Shown here in pieces: positions 24,931 to 38,549 of a stretch of DNA of 64,000 bases (position 1 is its first letter; each line of letters begins with the position of its first letter). This DNA comes from Microcebus murinus (Eukaryota; Chordata; Mammalia; Primates; Cheirogaleidae), in NCBI RefSeq assembly GCF_040939455.1, contig NC_134116.1:42919400-42983399 (forward strand). The letters are read 5' to 3'. Position numbers and translations under genes: made by a program. The notes under the pieces are model-generated. The model did no database searches, was not told where the DNA came from, and saw nothing but the letters and a program-made list of their open reading frames with translations.

Positions 24931-25286
24931 AACACCATATAAGGCCGGGCGTGGTGGCTCACGCCTGTAATCCTAGCTCTCTGGGAGGCTGAGGCAGGCG
25001 GATTGCTCAAGGTCAGGAGTTTGAAACCAGCCTGAGCAAGAGCGAGACCCCGTCTCTACTATAAATAGAAAGAAATTAATTGGCCAACTAATATATATAT
25101 ACAAAAAATTAGCCGGGCATGGTGGCAAGTGCCTGTAGTCCCAGCTACTTGGGAGGCTGAGGCAGGAGGATTGCTTGAGCCAGGAGTTTGAGGTTGCTGT
25201 GAGCTAGACTGACGCCACGGCACTCACTCTAGCCTGGGCAATAAAGTGAGACTCTGTCTCAAAAAAAAAAAAAAACACCATATAAG
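24931..25286 (+). mobile_element. Young lemur-type dimeric Alu, sense, with TSDs
   Basis: AACACCATATAAG flanks the element at 24931-24943 (the last G shared with the Alu start) and 25274-25286. The body starts GGCCGGGCGTGGTGGCTCAC, has 'attggccaactaatatatat' in the central linker, and ends 'agtgagactctgtctc' plus an A tail. It is close to consensus, so a recent insertion. The B box (GTTTGAAACC, 25019-25028) is off-consensus. Confidence 0.95.
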
Positions 25287-25811
25287 ACAGTTGCAAACTC
25301 CCATCTGAGAAATGGGATTGTGCCTCTATTATGTGAAGGAGCACAGGGAATTTCACCCCAAAATGTGGCTCCCTAGTATAATGAGAATTTTGAACTAAAA
25401 GCTTTTAGAGATCAACAGGTGCAGGAAGAGACTTTTCCTCTGTCTAACTAAATATCTGATGGACAAATCAAGAAGAGCAATTGTTTTTCCTTCTTTCCCT
25501 GTTATTTCATTATCTATTGCAGAAATGAAGATCATTAATGTAACCACATCTGATCAGACCCTTTTATAAAATAATGACTGTCTATCAGTCTTATTCAGTT
25601 TCCAAAGAGAATCATTTACAATTCAATCTCTCTTCCCCCATCCATTTATTCTCCCAAGTATCCATTGATTCTTCCCTATAATCATTTATTGTCACTCAAC
25701 ATACCTATATTCCCCATCTGCCCCCTGCTCTCTGAAATAAGGATATATGAGTAGTTGGGTTCCATTGCAATATTAGGCATTACTCTCTCGTTCTCCCAAT
25801 AAATTTGTATA
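25287..25811. other. Spacer between two inverted Alus
   Basis: About 525 bp with no recognised feature, lying between a sense and an antisense Alu. Confidence 0.5.
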
Positions 25812-26157
<346 letters not shown>

Positions 26158-29100
26158 GTTAATCTGCCTTTTATAAGTTAATTTTTCAATGAGCTTTCAG
26201 AGGACGAAGGGGAGGTTTTCCCTTCACCAGTACATGTGATTTCATATGGTACCTATATGTAAACCCATAATAAAGGTTAGTCATTCCTGTTTTAGATACA
26301 TTCAACGACTACAATATTACTTACTTTGTGATAAAATTTGATTTATTTTAACACCTTGTAAAAATTTGTCAGCTATGCATCACTACTGTTTTGAGATATC
26401 TTTAGTTTTATTTTTATAAGGAAAACATCACTGTTTTATTTGTTTTGAAAATTGTAATTTAATTATATTTATACTTTTCCCTTAATTAAATGTTATTTAC
26501 CCTCAAGAATTATAATCTCTTCATATCTGATTGAAGAAACCATCCAATTCTCCCCTAATAATGAGCCATGGTTTATCTTTAAGTGGCAGTAGATAATAAT
26601 AAAGCTGCTTCTCTGGGATTTTTCCTGCATTGTTCATGGTTGGCAGTAAAAAGAGAAGCCAAAGTACTCATTAAGTTGGATATTTGATAGACTTTATGAA
26701 GTAATTTTCAATAACAAGTAAGAAACAAAATTGAGCAATAAATAAAGCAACAAAATTGAAATGAATTGCACATGGCCTGAAAAATCATGAAGACAAGGAA
26801 TAAGAAAATTCTGCTGTTTGTGAATCATGCATTGCTTACCTTTCTTTTTTTGTTTGTTTTGTAAAAGCCATTTGGAAAAAAAATAACATTTTTGTAGAAC
26901 TATGGTGATTATTATCTTCAGGTTTTATTTTCGTTTTTGCTAAGGTGTGATGTAATAATTTACCATTGGTCTATTTAAACCTTTTCCTGGATGACATCCC
27001 ATTACCTCCACAGATGTGTGGAAGCTTTAGTAAAGATAACAACTTTCCTCCCCCTTCTTTTCCTCCCTTTTTCACTCTTTCCTTCCATCTTTCCCCACTT
27101 CCTCAATCCTTCTGGGCTGTTTAAGAACTGTCATTAATATGGACGTCTTGGCCAAAGTTAACTTGTTGTGTAGTAGAGACGGTAAGGAACATGGGTAACA
27201 TAGTCAAGTCTATCATTAAACACAAATATTATCAACCTGGATGATCCCACTTTAAATTATTTTACAGAGTTTGTTTCTTTCCATTAATACCAGGACCAAG
27301 ATTTCAGCAAAGAAAATCTCTATTAGAGTGTCAAGCTGCCTAGAAGTCTTCTCATATCTGGATTTGGAATATGTTTGGTGCAAGAAATATAATTTCAAGA
27401 ATAGCTAACATGGGTTCCCTGATTGTCTTACAGGGTTAATAGATACTGGAAGTAGACACAAAATGACTTTCCATATCTGTTTCATAATTTTAGTTATCTC
27501 CAGATAAAGCCCAAACTCCATCAGGCATTTATTAATAAATAGAAATAATAACACACACATGCACATAATACATATCATCTAAACAGTCTCAAATTATCTG
27601 TGATAAGGATCCCTTTAAAAATCCAAGCTATTGGAGATCAATACATTTGTAAAATATAATAAAAATATAATGTCAATGCCAATGCCAATTCTTAAAAAAA
27701 GCTTCTAAATGTTTATTGCCTATTTCTGTACTTTACTTGTAAAAGACCTGTAACAAACAATTTATAGTGGACCACACTTTGAGTAGCACTGTCCTTAATT
27801 AATATCTTTATCCCCATGGAAGGTCACTGTATCTATTGGAATTATATTGTACAGAGAGGACCAATATAAAAGATAAAAGAAATGATAAGAGTATATTTCT
27901 ATTTCACATAGGGTATGCATGTCAAGATTGGTGTGGTAACTCTGCTTCACAGTCTCCAGATACCCAGGCCCCTTCCATACCATTGCTGATACTCTTAGAC
28001 TCTATTGGTTTTCTCAATGGGGAAATTAGGGACTTCAGCACTTGCCATCAAGAAAGACAGTAGGAGTTAGAAAAGACAAATAAAAGGGGGAAAGCACCTA
28101 TGTCAGCTGTTTTTTTGAAGAAATTCTAAGCCGCTCACACATGCCACTCTTTTTTTGTTTGTTTTTATCCTATTAGCTAAAAGTTAGTTTCATGGACACA
28201 CCGAACTATGAGAGATTGTGTGAAATGTAATCTTTAATTAATTCAAAGAGAGGAAGAAGAAATGGCAAGCCATACCCGCTACATTGAAGAGATACAATTT
28301 AGTATGTATAAGAGCCCCCAGAATGTATGCACTTGAATCATTATTTAAATTCATATCAAAAAATTATTTGTCCTTCAAAACTTTTGGAATAGTACACAAG
28401 TACCTTTTTGCCCCCAAAATTAGAATTACTGGAGCTCAGTTTCTACTCATAGTCTGTCCATTCTGATAAATAAAATGTAGATTCAATTTTAGTACAGCTC
28501 AGTGACTTTCTGCATTAGATATGAGTGATAAAGTGCATTTATTGCCTCAGTGACTTTGACATCACTGGACAATCATTTCCCCAACAGTGTCATTTATTGA
28601 AGAGACAAAAGGAAGATATGATATTATCATTTTAACTTTGACAAAAGCATATGACTTCTGGGATGGATTAACGACTGCCATGGCAAATTTTATGGTCATT
28701 TTCAATATTTCAGGTAGCACTTTTATAGCATATACCCTTTAAGGAACTAATACAAAAGTATAGTACTTAAATACACCTGCAGGACTTTTTTTTTCCTAAT
28801 AAAGTGTATGCAGTCACATTGCCTAAAGTCATTATCAATGGAATTAACTAATCCATATGGTACTCTATAAAGAACAGAATACTTATATTTTGAAATATGT
28901 GAAGATAAAAAATTATTGAACAAAAGAGGTATTTAACTCTTGGATTTTTTTTAGAAGCTCATCTAATCAGTTCTGTTTTTTCTCTAGATACCTCTCTTTC
29001 TTGTTCAATGTCTAAATCAAGGACTGTAAAGAATGAAAGAATGAGAGCTAGGATGAGGGCATCATTGAGATTAAATTTGTTAGAAGTGAACACTTTGTAG

Positions 29101-29896
29101 TGTAAACATTCGTGCAGTAGAAGAAATGAGTCTCAATAACACTTATTTTTCTAAGATTGGCATTTTTGCTTTAAACATGCATATTCTCACTTTGTTGCCT
29201 TAAGATCTGAGTTATGTTTGCAGTTCAGAATGAAGTACTTCAGTAGCTTAGGTAAGAGATTATTATATCTTGGATAAGGTTAGTGATAGTAAAAGTTGAA
29301 CAAATATGAACAAATTGGAGTTGTGTTTTGGAGTGTACCTCAGAGGGCTTGACCATGGATTAGAGAAGGGGGAAGAACTTAAAAACAATGGTTCCTGGAT
29401 TTCTAGGTTTGTGAAACTGTATGAATATTGGTGCCAGCAATTGAGTTAGGGAGAAATGAAGAGGACCTTATTGTGAAATCAGTATTACACAGCTTCAGGA
29501 TGGTTTTAAAACACAGAATTATTATACCACACAATTCCAAAATAACATCTTAGAATAGAAAAAATAATTTAGACGTTATCTAATCCTTCATCTCATAATA
29601 GGTGATAGCTCTACTGTGTCTGTTTGGATATTTCAAATGATAATATTCTCTTAGCTTTACAAACTACAATACTTTTAAAATTAGGCATATTTTTTGATAT
29701 TCTGCTTATGAACCACATTTTTTCCTCTTTGTATAACATACTAACAATTTTAAATGTAGAATTCTACAGAATTTATGCTACCTGTTCAAGAAAATCTTGA
29801 AATTTCTTAATAAAATGTTTCATAAATATCAACTAGAAAAGCATTTATTTATTCAACATGTTTATTTCTTGTTAAATATATACACAGTGTATAATG
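26158..29896. other. 3.7 kb intergenic stretch, no gene seen
   Basis: AT-rich DNA. 'gaccacactttgagtagcact' at about 27770-27791 resembles the end of a MER5/Charlie hAT element read toward the left. A pyrimidine-rich block lies at about 27045-27110. Open frames on both strands (for example 27836-28063) show no domain. Confidence 0.4.
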
Positions 29897-30505
29897 TGTG
29901 ACAAAAAATTTGGCTGCCCTTTTCTCCCAGTTCCTGGAAGGTGGCCTCTAAATCCTTGAAATTTCCTGAGTGTTAGAAGGGTCTTTATTGTTTATGGTGG
30001 GCCCCTCCCCATTTTACTGAGATAGTTGATAGTAGGCCCCTACAAAGGTTATGCTAATAAGGTGAGTCAGGATGAGGGCTGACCATGCCAGAAAGACCAA
30101 TCATGTAAGTAGAGGGTCAGCCTGGTCTTTTGGGAAGGGAGAGGGATAGAGATAGCATTTGATTACTTAATCAGTGATTCAATCAATCATGTCTACATAA
30201 TGAAACCCTAATAAAAACCCTGGATATGGAGGATTAGATGAGCTTCCCGATTAGGCAGTACTCTGCATATTATTACATATTGATGTGCCAGGTTGGTAAG
30301 GATCTGTGGATAATGCAAGGTTTGCCTGTATCTCTGTTCCAGACATCTCGCTGTGAGAACTGTAACCTCTCCCTCTCCTTTTGGCTGGTTCTGATTTGTA
30401 TTCTTTTTCTATAATATTCTATCCACTGACAGAAATACCAGACTTTGAGATCACAGAACAGATCATGTATTATACATACCAAAAAACACTAACTAGTGTG
30501 CCATT
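29897..30505 (+). mobile_element. Probable ERV LTR remnant
   Basis: 'ccagttcctggaaggtggcc', 'atgaaaccctaataaaaacc', 'gatgagcttcccgattaggc', 'tgtaacctctccctctcc' and 'ctttttctataatattct' follow the layout of an old retroviral LTR (downstream of a TATAAAA-like and before an AATAAA-like position). Boundaries and family are uncertain. There is no coding content. Confidence 0.4.
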
Positions 30506-31109
30506 GTAGTACCACAGTCTTTAATCCTCATATTCACACAGTGAGAACCAGATATTATCTGGTCATGCGATGGATTTGTACCACAGAAGAGGAACTCCAA
30601 AATTAACACCCAGTGCTTATACAGGGCCAACTGGTACATCTGCCTGTTTTTCCCTACTAGAGAAAGAAAGACATTTTATCATTAATCTGGAATATTGAGA
30701 AAGCATCTCTGAATATGGAGAGGGCAAGCTCTCTCAGTTTATTACTCTGAAAGTTAAATGTCTCTTAGCGAGAGGAGAAGGTGAATCTAAGTTCACCCTA
30801 GAGCAAACCTTCTAGAGCAAATGTAAGCAAATCTTCTTCAGGAAAAGGAGGGAAATTTTTATTATCCTGGAATGTGTTAGGGGGTGATATGCTATCTTTT
30901 TTATAGCTTATAATTATTTTCCTAAGAAGGCCTGGAATGTGCAAAAAAATAAATAAAATAAAGAGAGAGAGAAATTTAGAGAGAATTATATCCTGACATT
31001 ATGTTTATACTAGATTCAATTGTAAAATATTTTATTAAATTATAAACTTAAAGTTTTCTAAAGAAGAATTTTTTATTTTTGAGTCTCTAAGATTTGTTAA
31101 TTTTCTATA

Positions 31110-31290
31110 TTAATTCATTCATTTAAAATATTATTAAGCTCTGATGATATAATGAGCATAGTCTTACAAGACCACTTCCCTAGTGGAACAATCACGTGGT
31201 GAAAACAATGTATAGTCAAAGAAACAGATAGAAAATTGCAACTGTGAAAAGTGCTCCCAATAGAATTTGATGTTATAGGAATCAGAGAAA
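31110..31290 (-). mobile_element. L2 3' fragment, antisense (weak)
   Basis: 'taattcattcatttaaaat', 'ttacaagaccacttccct' and 'aattgcaactgtgaaaagtgc' match the reversed L2 3' end pattern. Highly diverged. The rest of 30506-31780 is AT-rich with nothing else named; the 113-codon frame at 31325-31666 has no recognisable domain. Confidence 0.4.
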
Positions 31291-31780
31291 AAACATTCAA
31301 AGTACTGGTGCTACCTAATGAAGAATGAACCTGATTTACTTAGGAGAACGGGGAAGGGAAGTCACTCCAAAAAGAGAGAGTGGACTTTGCAATGCCCCAT
31401 GGTGGACGCCCAACCTGTTCACAGTCCAGAGTGACTGGGGGGCTAAGAGCAGTTGGGATCCTCATATGAGAAGCTGCTCCAGTGAGAGTGACTTCTCAAT
31501 TTTTAGGTCCTGTTTGCCTTATTTATCTTTAAAAATAAAAAGCCATGGAAATGTTTTCAGTGGGAGAAAGAGTATGATGATTTTATATTCATTTCCAAAA
31601 TATTACTGTGGCTGCTGTTTGGTAAATAGGAGTAGACTATTTTGCCAATATAAAAGGGTCTCCTAGGATGAACTCAAGGAAAATATAGCCCCCAGTGAAA
31701 TAAAAACCAGGTGTAGACATCATATGTAATCAGGATTTTACTATCTATGATGTCATATATATTTATAATAGTCATGATTC

Positions 31781-32345
31781 TAAGGTAGCCTCAAGATGCC
31801 TGACACCTAATGCACATGCTCAATATAATACTGTCTTCTTGAGGTCAGGAATAATTTGTGAGTATAATAGGATATGGTGACGCTGATTAGATGACTAATC
31901 ATCTGACTGTGTTAATCAAAAGGAAGATTATCTGAGTGGACCTGAACTAATCAAGTGAGCCCTTTAAAGGGTCTGGATCCTCCTGAAATCAGAAAGATCT
32001 TAAGGTCAAAGGACCAATGGAGGACCTCACATATTAAGGACCTGAAGGTGCCTCCTAGTACCTGAGAACAGCCCTGATTTGATAGCTTGCAGGAAAGGGG
32101 AGACTTCAATAATACAACCACGAGGAACTGAAATTCTTTCAATCACCTGCATGACCTTGGAAGTATCAAGCTTCAAATGGAAATCTCAGCTCCATTCAAT
32201 ACCTTAAATTTGGACTGGTGAAAGGTAAGAAAAGAAAACAGATAACCAGACTCCTCACTCAAAAATCCTATGAGATAACACACCGGAGTGTTGTAATTCC
32301 CCAAGTTGTTGGTAATTTGTTAAACAGTGATGGAAAACTGTGTGT
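31781..32345 (+). mobile_element. Probable MaLR/ERVL LTR remnant, sense
   Basis: 'gattatctgagtggacct', 'aatcaagtgagccctttaaa', 'agggctctggatcc'-like text, 'aatacaaccacgaggaactg' and a final 'tggtaatttgttaaacagtg' follow a common ancient LTR that ends in a similar phrase. Strongly decayed. Family from memory only. Confidence 0.5.
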
Positions 32346-33371
32346 ATGTATGATTCTACAATCAGCTAAATCCTTTTTCTGAATTGCTCTTGACAAGCCA
32401 TTATTCCTTGTGCCACAGAATTTGCTACCCTTGTTGTTAAATCAGGATAAAATTTTAATCATAGCTTTGATTAGAAAAGTTAAACTTGGCAAACCAAAAC
32501 TATACTGTTATGAAACTAAAATTGCTTGTGAGTCATTAATATGAGTTTTGGAGATATGTCAGAATTAAGTAAAAAAAAAAACTATTTTGATGATACTTTC
32601 TGATCAGGGTAATTTAATAACATTCAAATACATCATTTAAATGAGGGAGAGATGAAACTGTTTAGCCATAGGTTGAATTAATGCACTCATCTGAATATTG
32701 TCATCTCCAGGTTCACCTCATCCAGGTATAGTGCATAACAGCTCACGTCCAGGGTATCTAAGTGTTATTAAATACTTTCTAAGCTAAAAATGAGTGATTT
32801 TCAAACTCTAGATTCCAATATATTAAAACATGCAGAAATCATGGCAGTTTGGAATTGAATTATTCTGCATGGTCAACTATTTTGTCATCAATCATATTCT
32901 TAATCTGTATGTGAATTATAACTTTTTCTACTAGATGTCCATAGGCTCTTCCTACATCTTTAAATGTCAAGATGTAATTTAAATTACTGAATATAGACTA
33001 TAATATAGCTGGTAATTAAATAAGTAAATTTCATTTTTTATCCATATAACAGAAAATAAAAAAGATTAACTGCATGGTATATATATGAAATTTATGATAT
33101 ATATACATACATATCTATTATTTATGATATATAATAATGGGTAAAAACTATTTCCCCAGTGATTTGTCTATTACTGTACTCAGCTAAACAATGCATATGA
33201 TTCATACATCTGTGTGTGTATGTATATGTGTTTGTGCAGGTGTATACATACATCTGCATATTTGCATACACATATCTTCATATATATTAGATTACGAATT
33301 TATTTGTGTCTGGATAATGTTATACAGTTATGTATGATTGGGACTGTATATGTGTATGGTTGCATATATTG
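32346..33371. other. Intergenic, no recognised feature
   Basis: AT-rich. Contains degenerate TATA/TACA microsatellite at about 33080-33135 and 33211-33290. Confidence 0.35.
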
Positions 33372-33679
33372 TTATTTATTTATTTATTTATTTTGTGAGA
33401 CAGAGTCTCACTTTGTTGCCTGGGCTAGAGTGCTGTGGCATCAGCCTATCTTACAGCAACCTCAAACTCCTGGCTCAAGTGATCCCCCTGCTTCAGCCTC
33501 CTGAGTAGCTGGGACTACAGGCATGTGCTACAACGCCCAGCTAATTTTTTCTATTTTTAGTAGAGACAGGGTCTCACTCTTGCTGAGGCTAATCTCGAAC
33601 ACCTAAGCTTAAGCAATCCTCCCACCTTGGCTTCCCAAAGTGTTAGGATTACAGGAATGAGCCACTGTGCCAAGCTGGG
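33372..33679 (-). mobile_element. Older Alu (AluJ-like), antisense
   Basis: Reversed dimeric Alu with an ATTT-expanded tail (about 33372-33394), from 'gagacagagtctcactttgt' to 'gagccactgtgccaagctgg'. The linker reads 'ctatttttagtagagacag' without the TTGGCCAA insertion found in the younger copies, so it belongs to an earlier subfamily. No clean TSD. Confidence 0.9.
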
Positions 33680-34017
33680 TTTATTTTTTAAATCTCTGCT
33701 ATTAATTCAAAATTTGAGAATAATGCCTTGAACACATTAAGTTTACAGTAAATATTAGTTGACTGAATGAAAAAGATACCTTTATGAATACCATATAACT
33801 AAGTACCTAGACATCTCTGTATAATTAAAGGTATTTATTACATTTAAGATGAATATTGGCATTATTTCAGAAAGACAATATTGGTTTTTTTACTTTAATA
33901 ATATCAAAATTATTATTATTCTTTTCTGAGGAAAAATATGTTCCCATTTACAGTTTTATCGAAGAAAAGTTAATTTTTCCATTGATGAAGAAAGCAATAG
34001 CATTGGCTCCTCTCTGA

Positions 34018-34299
34018 GTGATGCACTAACAAATGTAGAAAATTATATTATAATATAATTACATTATATTATAATAATAATATAATATATAATATATTAT
34101 ATATAATATATATTATATAATATATAATATATTATATTATAATATAATTATAATATTATAATATATTATAATAAATATAATATATAATATAACATTATAA
34201 TATTATATGCTATTATTATATAAATATAATATGATAAAATTATATATAATAATATAATTATAATTATATTATAAGTTTCTACATTTGTTAGTGCATCAC
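34018..34299. repeat. Palindromic AT-rich repeat, 282 bp
   Basis: GTGATGCACTAACAAATGTA... at 34018-34041 is the exact reverse complement of 34276-34299 (24 of 24 bases). The 234 bp between these arms is almost pure A and T, in short self-complementary TATAAT/ATTATA blocks. The whole can fold into one long hairpin or extrude as a cruciform. No target-site duplication is obvious. It resembles human palindromic AT-rich repeats, which are known breakage sites, but could also be a degenerate foldback element. Assembly error is a risk in such sequence. Confidence 0.9.
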
Positions 34300-34839
34300 A
34301 TAGGGAGATTTATTTCTTAAACACCCAAAGCTTGACAACTATATGGTAACAATTATGGCTGTCTTTAGATAAGTTAGAGCACCAAAAAGATCTCTAAAAA
34401 ATAAATATGAAGCAAGATGAGCCAAAAGATTAGATTATTATAAAATTATAATGCTTAAGAGAAGAAATGAAGGTCAAAATTTAGTGATAAAGACAAATAA
34501 ATTAGTTGGTGTTATTGAATTATAGTATTAATTTTGTGACCAATACATTATAATTTTAAAACCCATTTTATTACAAAATACACAAGACATGAACTATAGA
34601 AGTTCTATCATTTAAGACCTAAGTGTTAAAACAAAACAAACAAAAACCGCCAATACAATTTAAATTAGCATAATCTCTTTGGCCTATGAAGATTTTGATA
34701 TTTCTTTTTCTGTGTGCAGAACAAATCTTGCTGCGTAAATATTTGACAAAGTAATACAGCCAGTAAGCAGCTAAATCTGCTCACATTGAAGACTTAGTTT
34801 TTGTAAGTTTTGTAAGTTTTATCCTACCTGTAAATCAGT
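34300..34839. other. Intergenic, no recognised feature
   Basis: AT-rich sequence between the palindrome and an MLT1 LTR; nothing identified. Confidence 0.35.
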
Positions 34840-35197
34840 TGTTAAGGATTGAATGTTTGTGCCCTCCTGACCAAATTCATTTGTTGAAATTCTATTCTCC
34901 AACATGATAGTATTTGGATGTGGGCCCTTTCACAAATGGTTAGGTGATGGAATGGGGCCCTTATGAATAAGATTAGTGCCTTATAAAAAAGAATCCAGAG
35001 AGCTCACTCAACCATTCTGCCATTTGAGGACACAGCGAGAGGACTGTCATCTATGAACCAGGAAGTGTGTCCTCACCAGACATTGAATCTGCTGGCACAT
35101 TGACCTTAGACTTCTAGAGGTTATGAGAAGTAAAGTTTGGTTTTTAAGCCATACAGTCTACATTATTTTTGACATAATAGCTGAAATGGACTCAGCA
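34840..35197 (+). mobile_element. MLT1-type MaLR LTR, sense
   Basis: 'aaggattgaatgtttgtgcc', 'tagtatttggatgtgggccc', 'ttatgaataagattagtgcc', 'cagagagctcactcaacc', 'catttgaggacacagcgaga', 'ctcaccagacattgaatctg' and a final 'ctgaaatggactcagca' give the full MLT1 order. Second sense copy of this group in the window. Confidence 0.75.
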
Positions 35198-35277
35198 GTC
35201 TACATAATCAACACACTGAAACTTTTGACATTTGAGGAAAACAAATGATAAATTATTGAGGGGAATACATTTTACTT

Positions 35278-35637
<360 letters not shown>

Positions 35638-37079
35638 GATTGACTTTGAAATCTTTGTGTAATTATTGAAGTAAAACAATAGCTTTCAACTGTGCTCATT
35701 ATTCTATTACAATTTTAATAAGAAATCAAATGAAAGCAAAGAAATAGAGAAAGGAAGAATTATTTAATTTTTCAATGTACAAATCTTTTCATTAAAATGC
35801 TTGCAAAGTATTTTGTTATAAAATATTGTTTTCTTTTAGAATAAAATTAATATTTGACTTAAAAACAATGCAGTTTTAATTTCTTAAGTTAATTGGATTT
35901 TATGAGTGCTTGATGTTTTTGTCTCTGTGGAATCAATGGATCTCCTTTATTTCTAGGTAGTAACAGTTGAATTAGAGATCAAGTCTCTCTTTTGCAGTCC
36001 ATTATAAAGCTTAATGGAGTAACCAGTCAATGTCAATTTGTGTGTAACATTTCCACTTAGTTTCTCAGGAATTAGAAAAACAGGATAGCACTGGGAAAAG
36101 GAGAAAAACAGCATGGGAACTAGAATGAAAACTCTATTCTTTAAATGAAGTTTCTGAGGAAAAGAGTTGTCTTCCTATTACTAGCTGTCATAAGGGGAAT
36201 AAGACTTTAACAAATTGAATAATAAATGAACATCCATAGTTTTCTTTATTGAAACAGAAACAAAAATTTTTGAAAAGAGAACAATCAGGCAATTAATTCT
36301 GGATAAATGAGTTGGGATCAGAAAAAGAAATTCTAACTAGCTTGTTAGTTTAAAGTAAAGATGACAAGATGTAATCAGTGAGAAATAACTCATTTTGTCC
36401 ATTTAAAATGTTGAGTTTTAAGTTTGAGTAAATGATGCTATTAAGTATATCTATATTAAGATTGAAATTTGGCATTATAAAGAGCAAGAAAACTCCCCCA
36501 AATAATATTTTTAAAAACCATTTTTAGTCAATTTGATGATCTTATATGAGTTAAATTGTGTTAACAATTTGGTTTTCCAAAATATATTCATTGGAACATA
36601 TATTCCAATTGATTTTTACAGATGTTGAAAGTTTCTGTAGACAATCTGTAGGCGATGTTAGTTTAAAAAGTTTGGATGCAGAATCTTCAGAGATTTCAAT
36701 ATACTAATATTAATATGTGCCATATATCATTAGGGTTAAGTTATAGTTTTCAGTATTTCTTTCAATATGCCCTCATTCATTCATCAACTTACTCACTAAG
36801 CAAAACATTCTTTTTCTTAGTGTCTTACAAACACTAGGCACTGCTCTATGCACTATAAATATAGCAATGAACAAAGAGACAAAACTTTCTGCCTTCATAG
36901 ATTTTGCTTTTTAATTAAATATTTTGTGAGCATAATGTTCCATGTAACAGTCCTTGAAAAATATATACATGTTGTCTCAGGACTTAAACAGGGTTATAGG
37001 TAACACTTTTGTAAGTGGGATAACATTGTTGTTTTGGATATTTTATCAGCAGAGATCTTGTGTCTATTTTGAAGCCATT
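35638..37079. other. Intergenic, weak antisense L2 trace
   Basis: 'ccctcattcattcatcaact', 'aaacactaggcactgctcta' and 'aaatatagcaatgaacaaag' at about 36765-36905 match a reversed L2 3' end. The rest is AT-rich and unassigned. Confidence 0.45.
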
Positions 37080-37245
37080 TTGAGAATATAAATATATATA
37101 TTTTAATATAGCTGATATTATAAATATATGTGTATGTGTGTATATATATAATATTATATATATATATATATACATGCAATGTATATACATGTATAAAACA
37201 TGTGTGTGGAGAGAAAGAGAAAAGAGAGAGAGAAAGAGAGAGATT
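37080..37245. repeat. TA/TG alternating tract followed by (GA)n
   Basis: TATATA, TGTGTATG and TACATG runs to about 37205, then a GA-rich tract (37208-37245). Open frames across it on the - strand are simple-sequence artefacts. Confidence 0.85.
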
Positions 37246-38549
37246 ATCCTAAGGAACTGACTCAGACAATTGTGGTGTCTGGCAAGTTTGAAATCTACAG
37301 AGGGGGAGATCAGGCTGAAAATTCATGTACGAATTGATGTTGCAGTCTTGGATCTGAAATCCATAAGGACCATAGGCTGGAAACTCAGTTGGGCTTTCTA
37401 TGTTACAGCTATCAGGGTGATTCCCTTCTTTCTGAGAAAATCTCAGTTTTTGCTTTTCAGGCCTTCAACTGACCAGGTTAGGCCCTCTCATATTGTGGAA
37501 AGTAATCTGCTTACTTAAAGGCAACTCTTTGTAAATGTTGATTACTTCTCCAAAATACAGCAACATTTAGACTGGTTTTTTTTGTCCAAATAAGTGGGTG
37601 CCATAGAAAAAAACAAGTTAACACACGAAATTAACTGTCATAGCTCTTGAAGTTAAAAAAAAAAACACATTTGATGAATATAGTTCTAAAATATATTAAA
37701 TATTTTATATAATTTTTGTAATATAAAATGTTTCTATTATTTAGAAAATCAAGTATTCCTAAAAATATTCTAATGGAATCCACCTCTTCTTGATATTAGT
37801 TCCACAATCTGGAAGGATGCATACTAACTTCATCAGTTGTATTTGTTGTTGTTGTTGTTGTTGTTTTCTGGTAGTTCTCTCTCCAAAGCACATAATATTC
37901 CATGCAACTTTCTTTGCCCCCGTTAGACATTATCTATGGTTTCCTTCAATGAGAAATGGACCAGAAGCCCAGTAGATTTGTGCCATCCAAAGCCCTCCCA
38001 ACCATTATCCTTCTTCCCCAGACATCTGGAACATGAACCACAAAGTGACCAGTCAGCTTCACCTCCCTCTCACTGCCACACTTTCTTAGGCATCTGACAT
38101 GCCTGCTCAGATCCCCACTCAGTACTCTGATTCCTGAGAGACAGATGTGTGTGAGAATATAAAGGAAGGGGGATTTTAAAAGGGCAGTAGGGAGAAAAAT
38201 AGAAGAAGAGAGAAAATGGTACGAGTCATAAATTTTTTCTTACAAAGTAACATGTGCAAGAGATATGTCATATTATCACTCAATCTCTAAATACTGATTA
38301 ATGAATATTTCCAAATTTTTTAAGATTTGTTTTTTAAATTCTTTGAACATTTTATGAAAATATATGTATTCATATATATACACATATACACATATTAAGA
38401 AAAAATATATATTCTCATATATACACATATATTCAAAAGCTTCCTTCTCATACTTTTTTATCTCTTTCTTTATCAGTCAATCTATCTAGCTAGCTAGCTA
38501 TCATGTATCATCTCTCTATATACATACACACATTCATACATATTTTAAA
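37246..38549. other. Intergenic with simple repeats
   Basis: Holds (TTG)n at 37843-37866, TATA/CACA microsatellite at about 38357-38430 and a CTAG/TCTA run at about 38481-38505. The 82-codon frame at 37270-37518 has no recognised domain. Confidence 0.4.

Noticed and set aside
33214..33504. 96-codon + strand frame
   Set aside because: TATA/TACA microsatellite running into antisense Alu (FCETESHFVAWARV is Alu-derived).
34042..34275. AT block as a simple (TA)n microsatellite
   Set aside because: It is bounded by perfect 24 bp inverted unique arms, so a plain microsatellite does not explain it.
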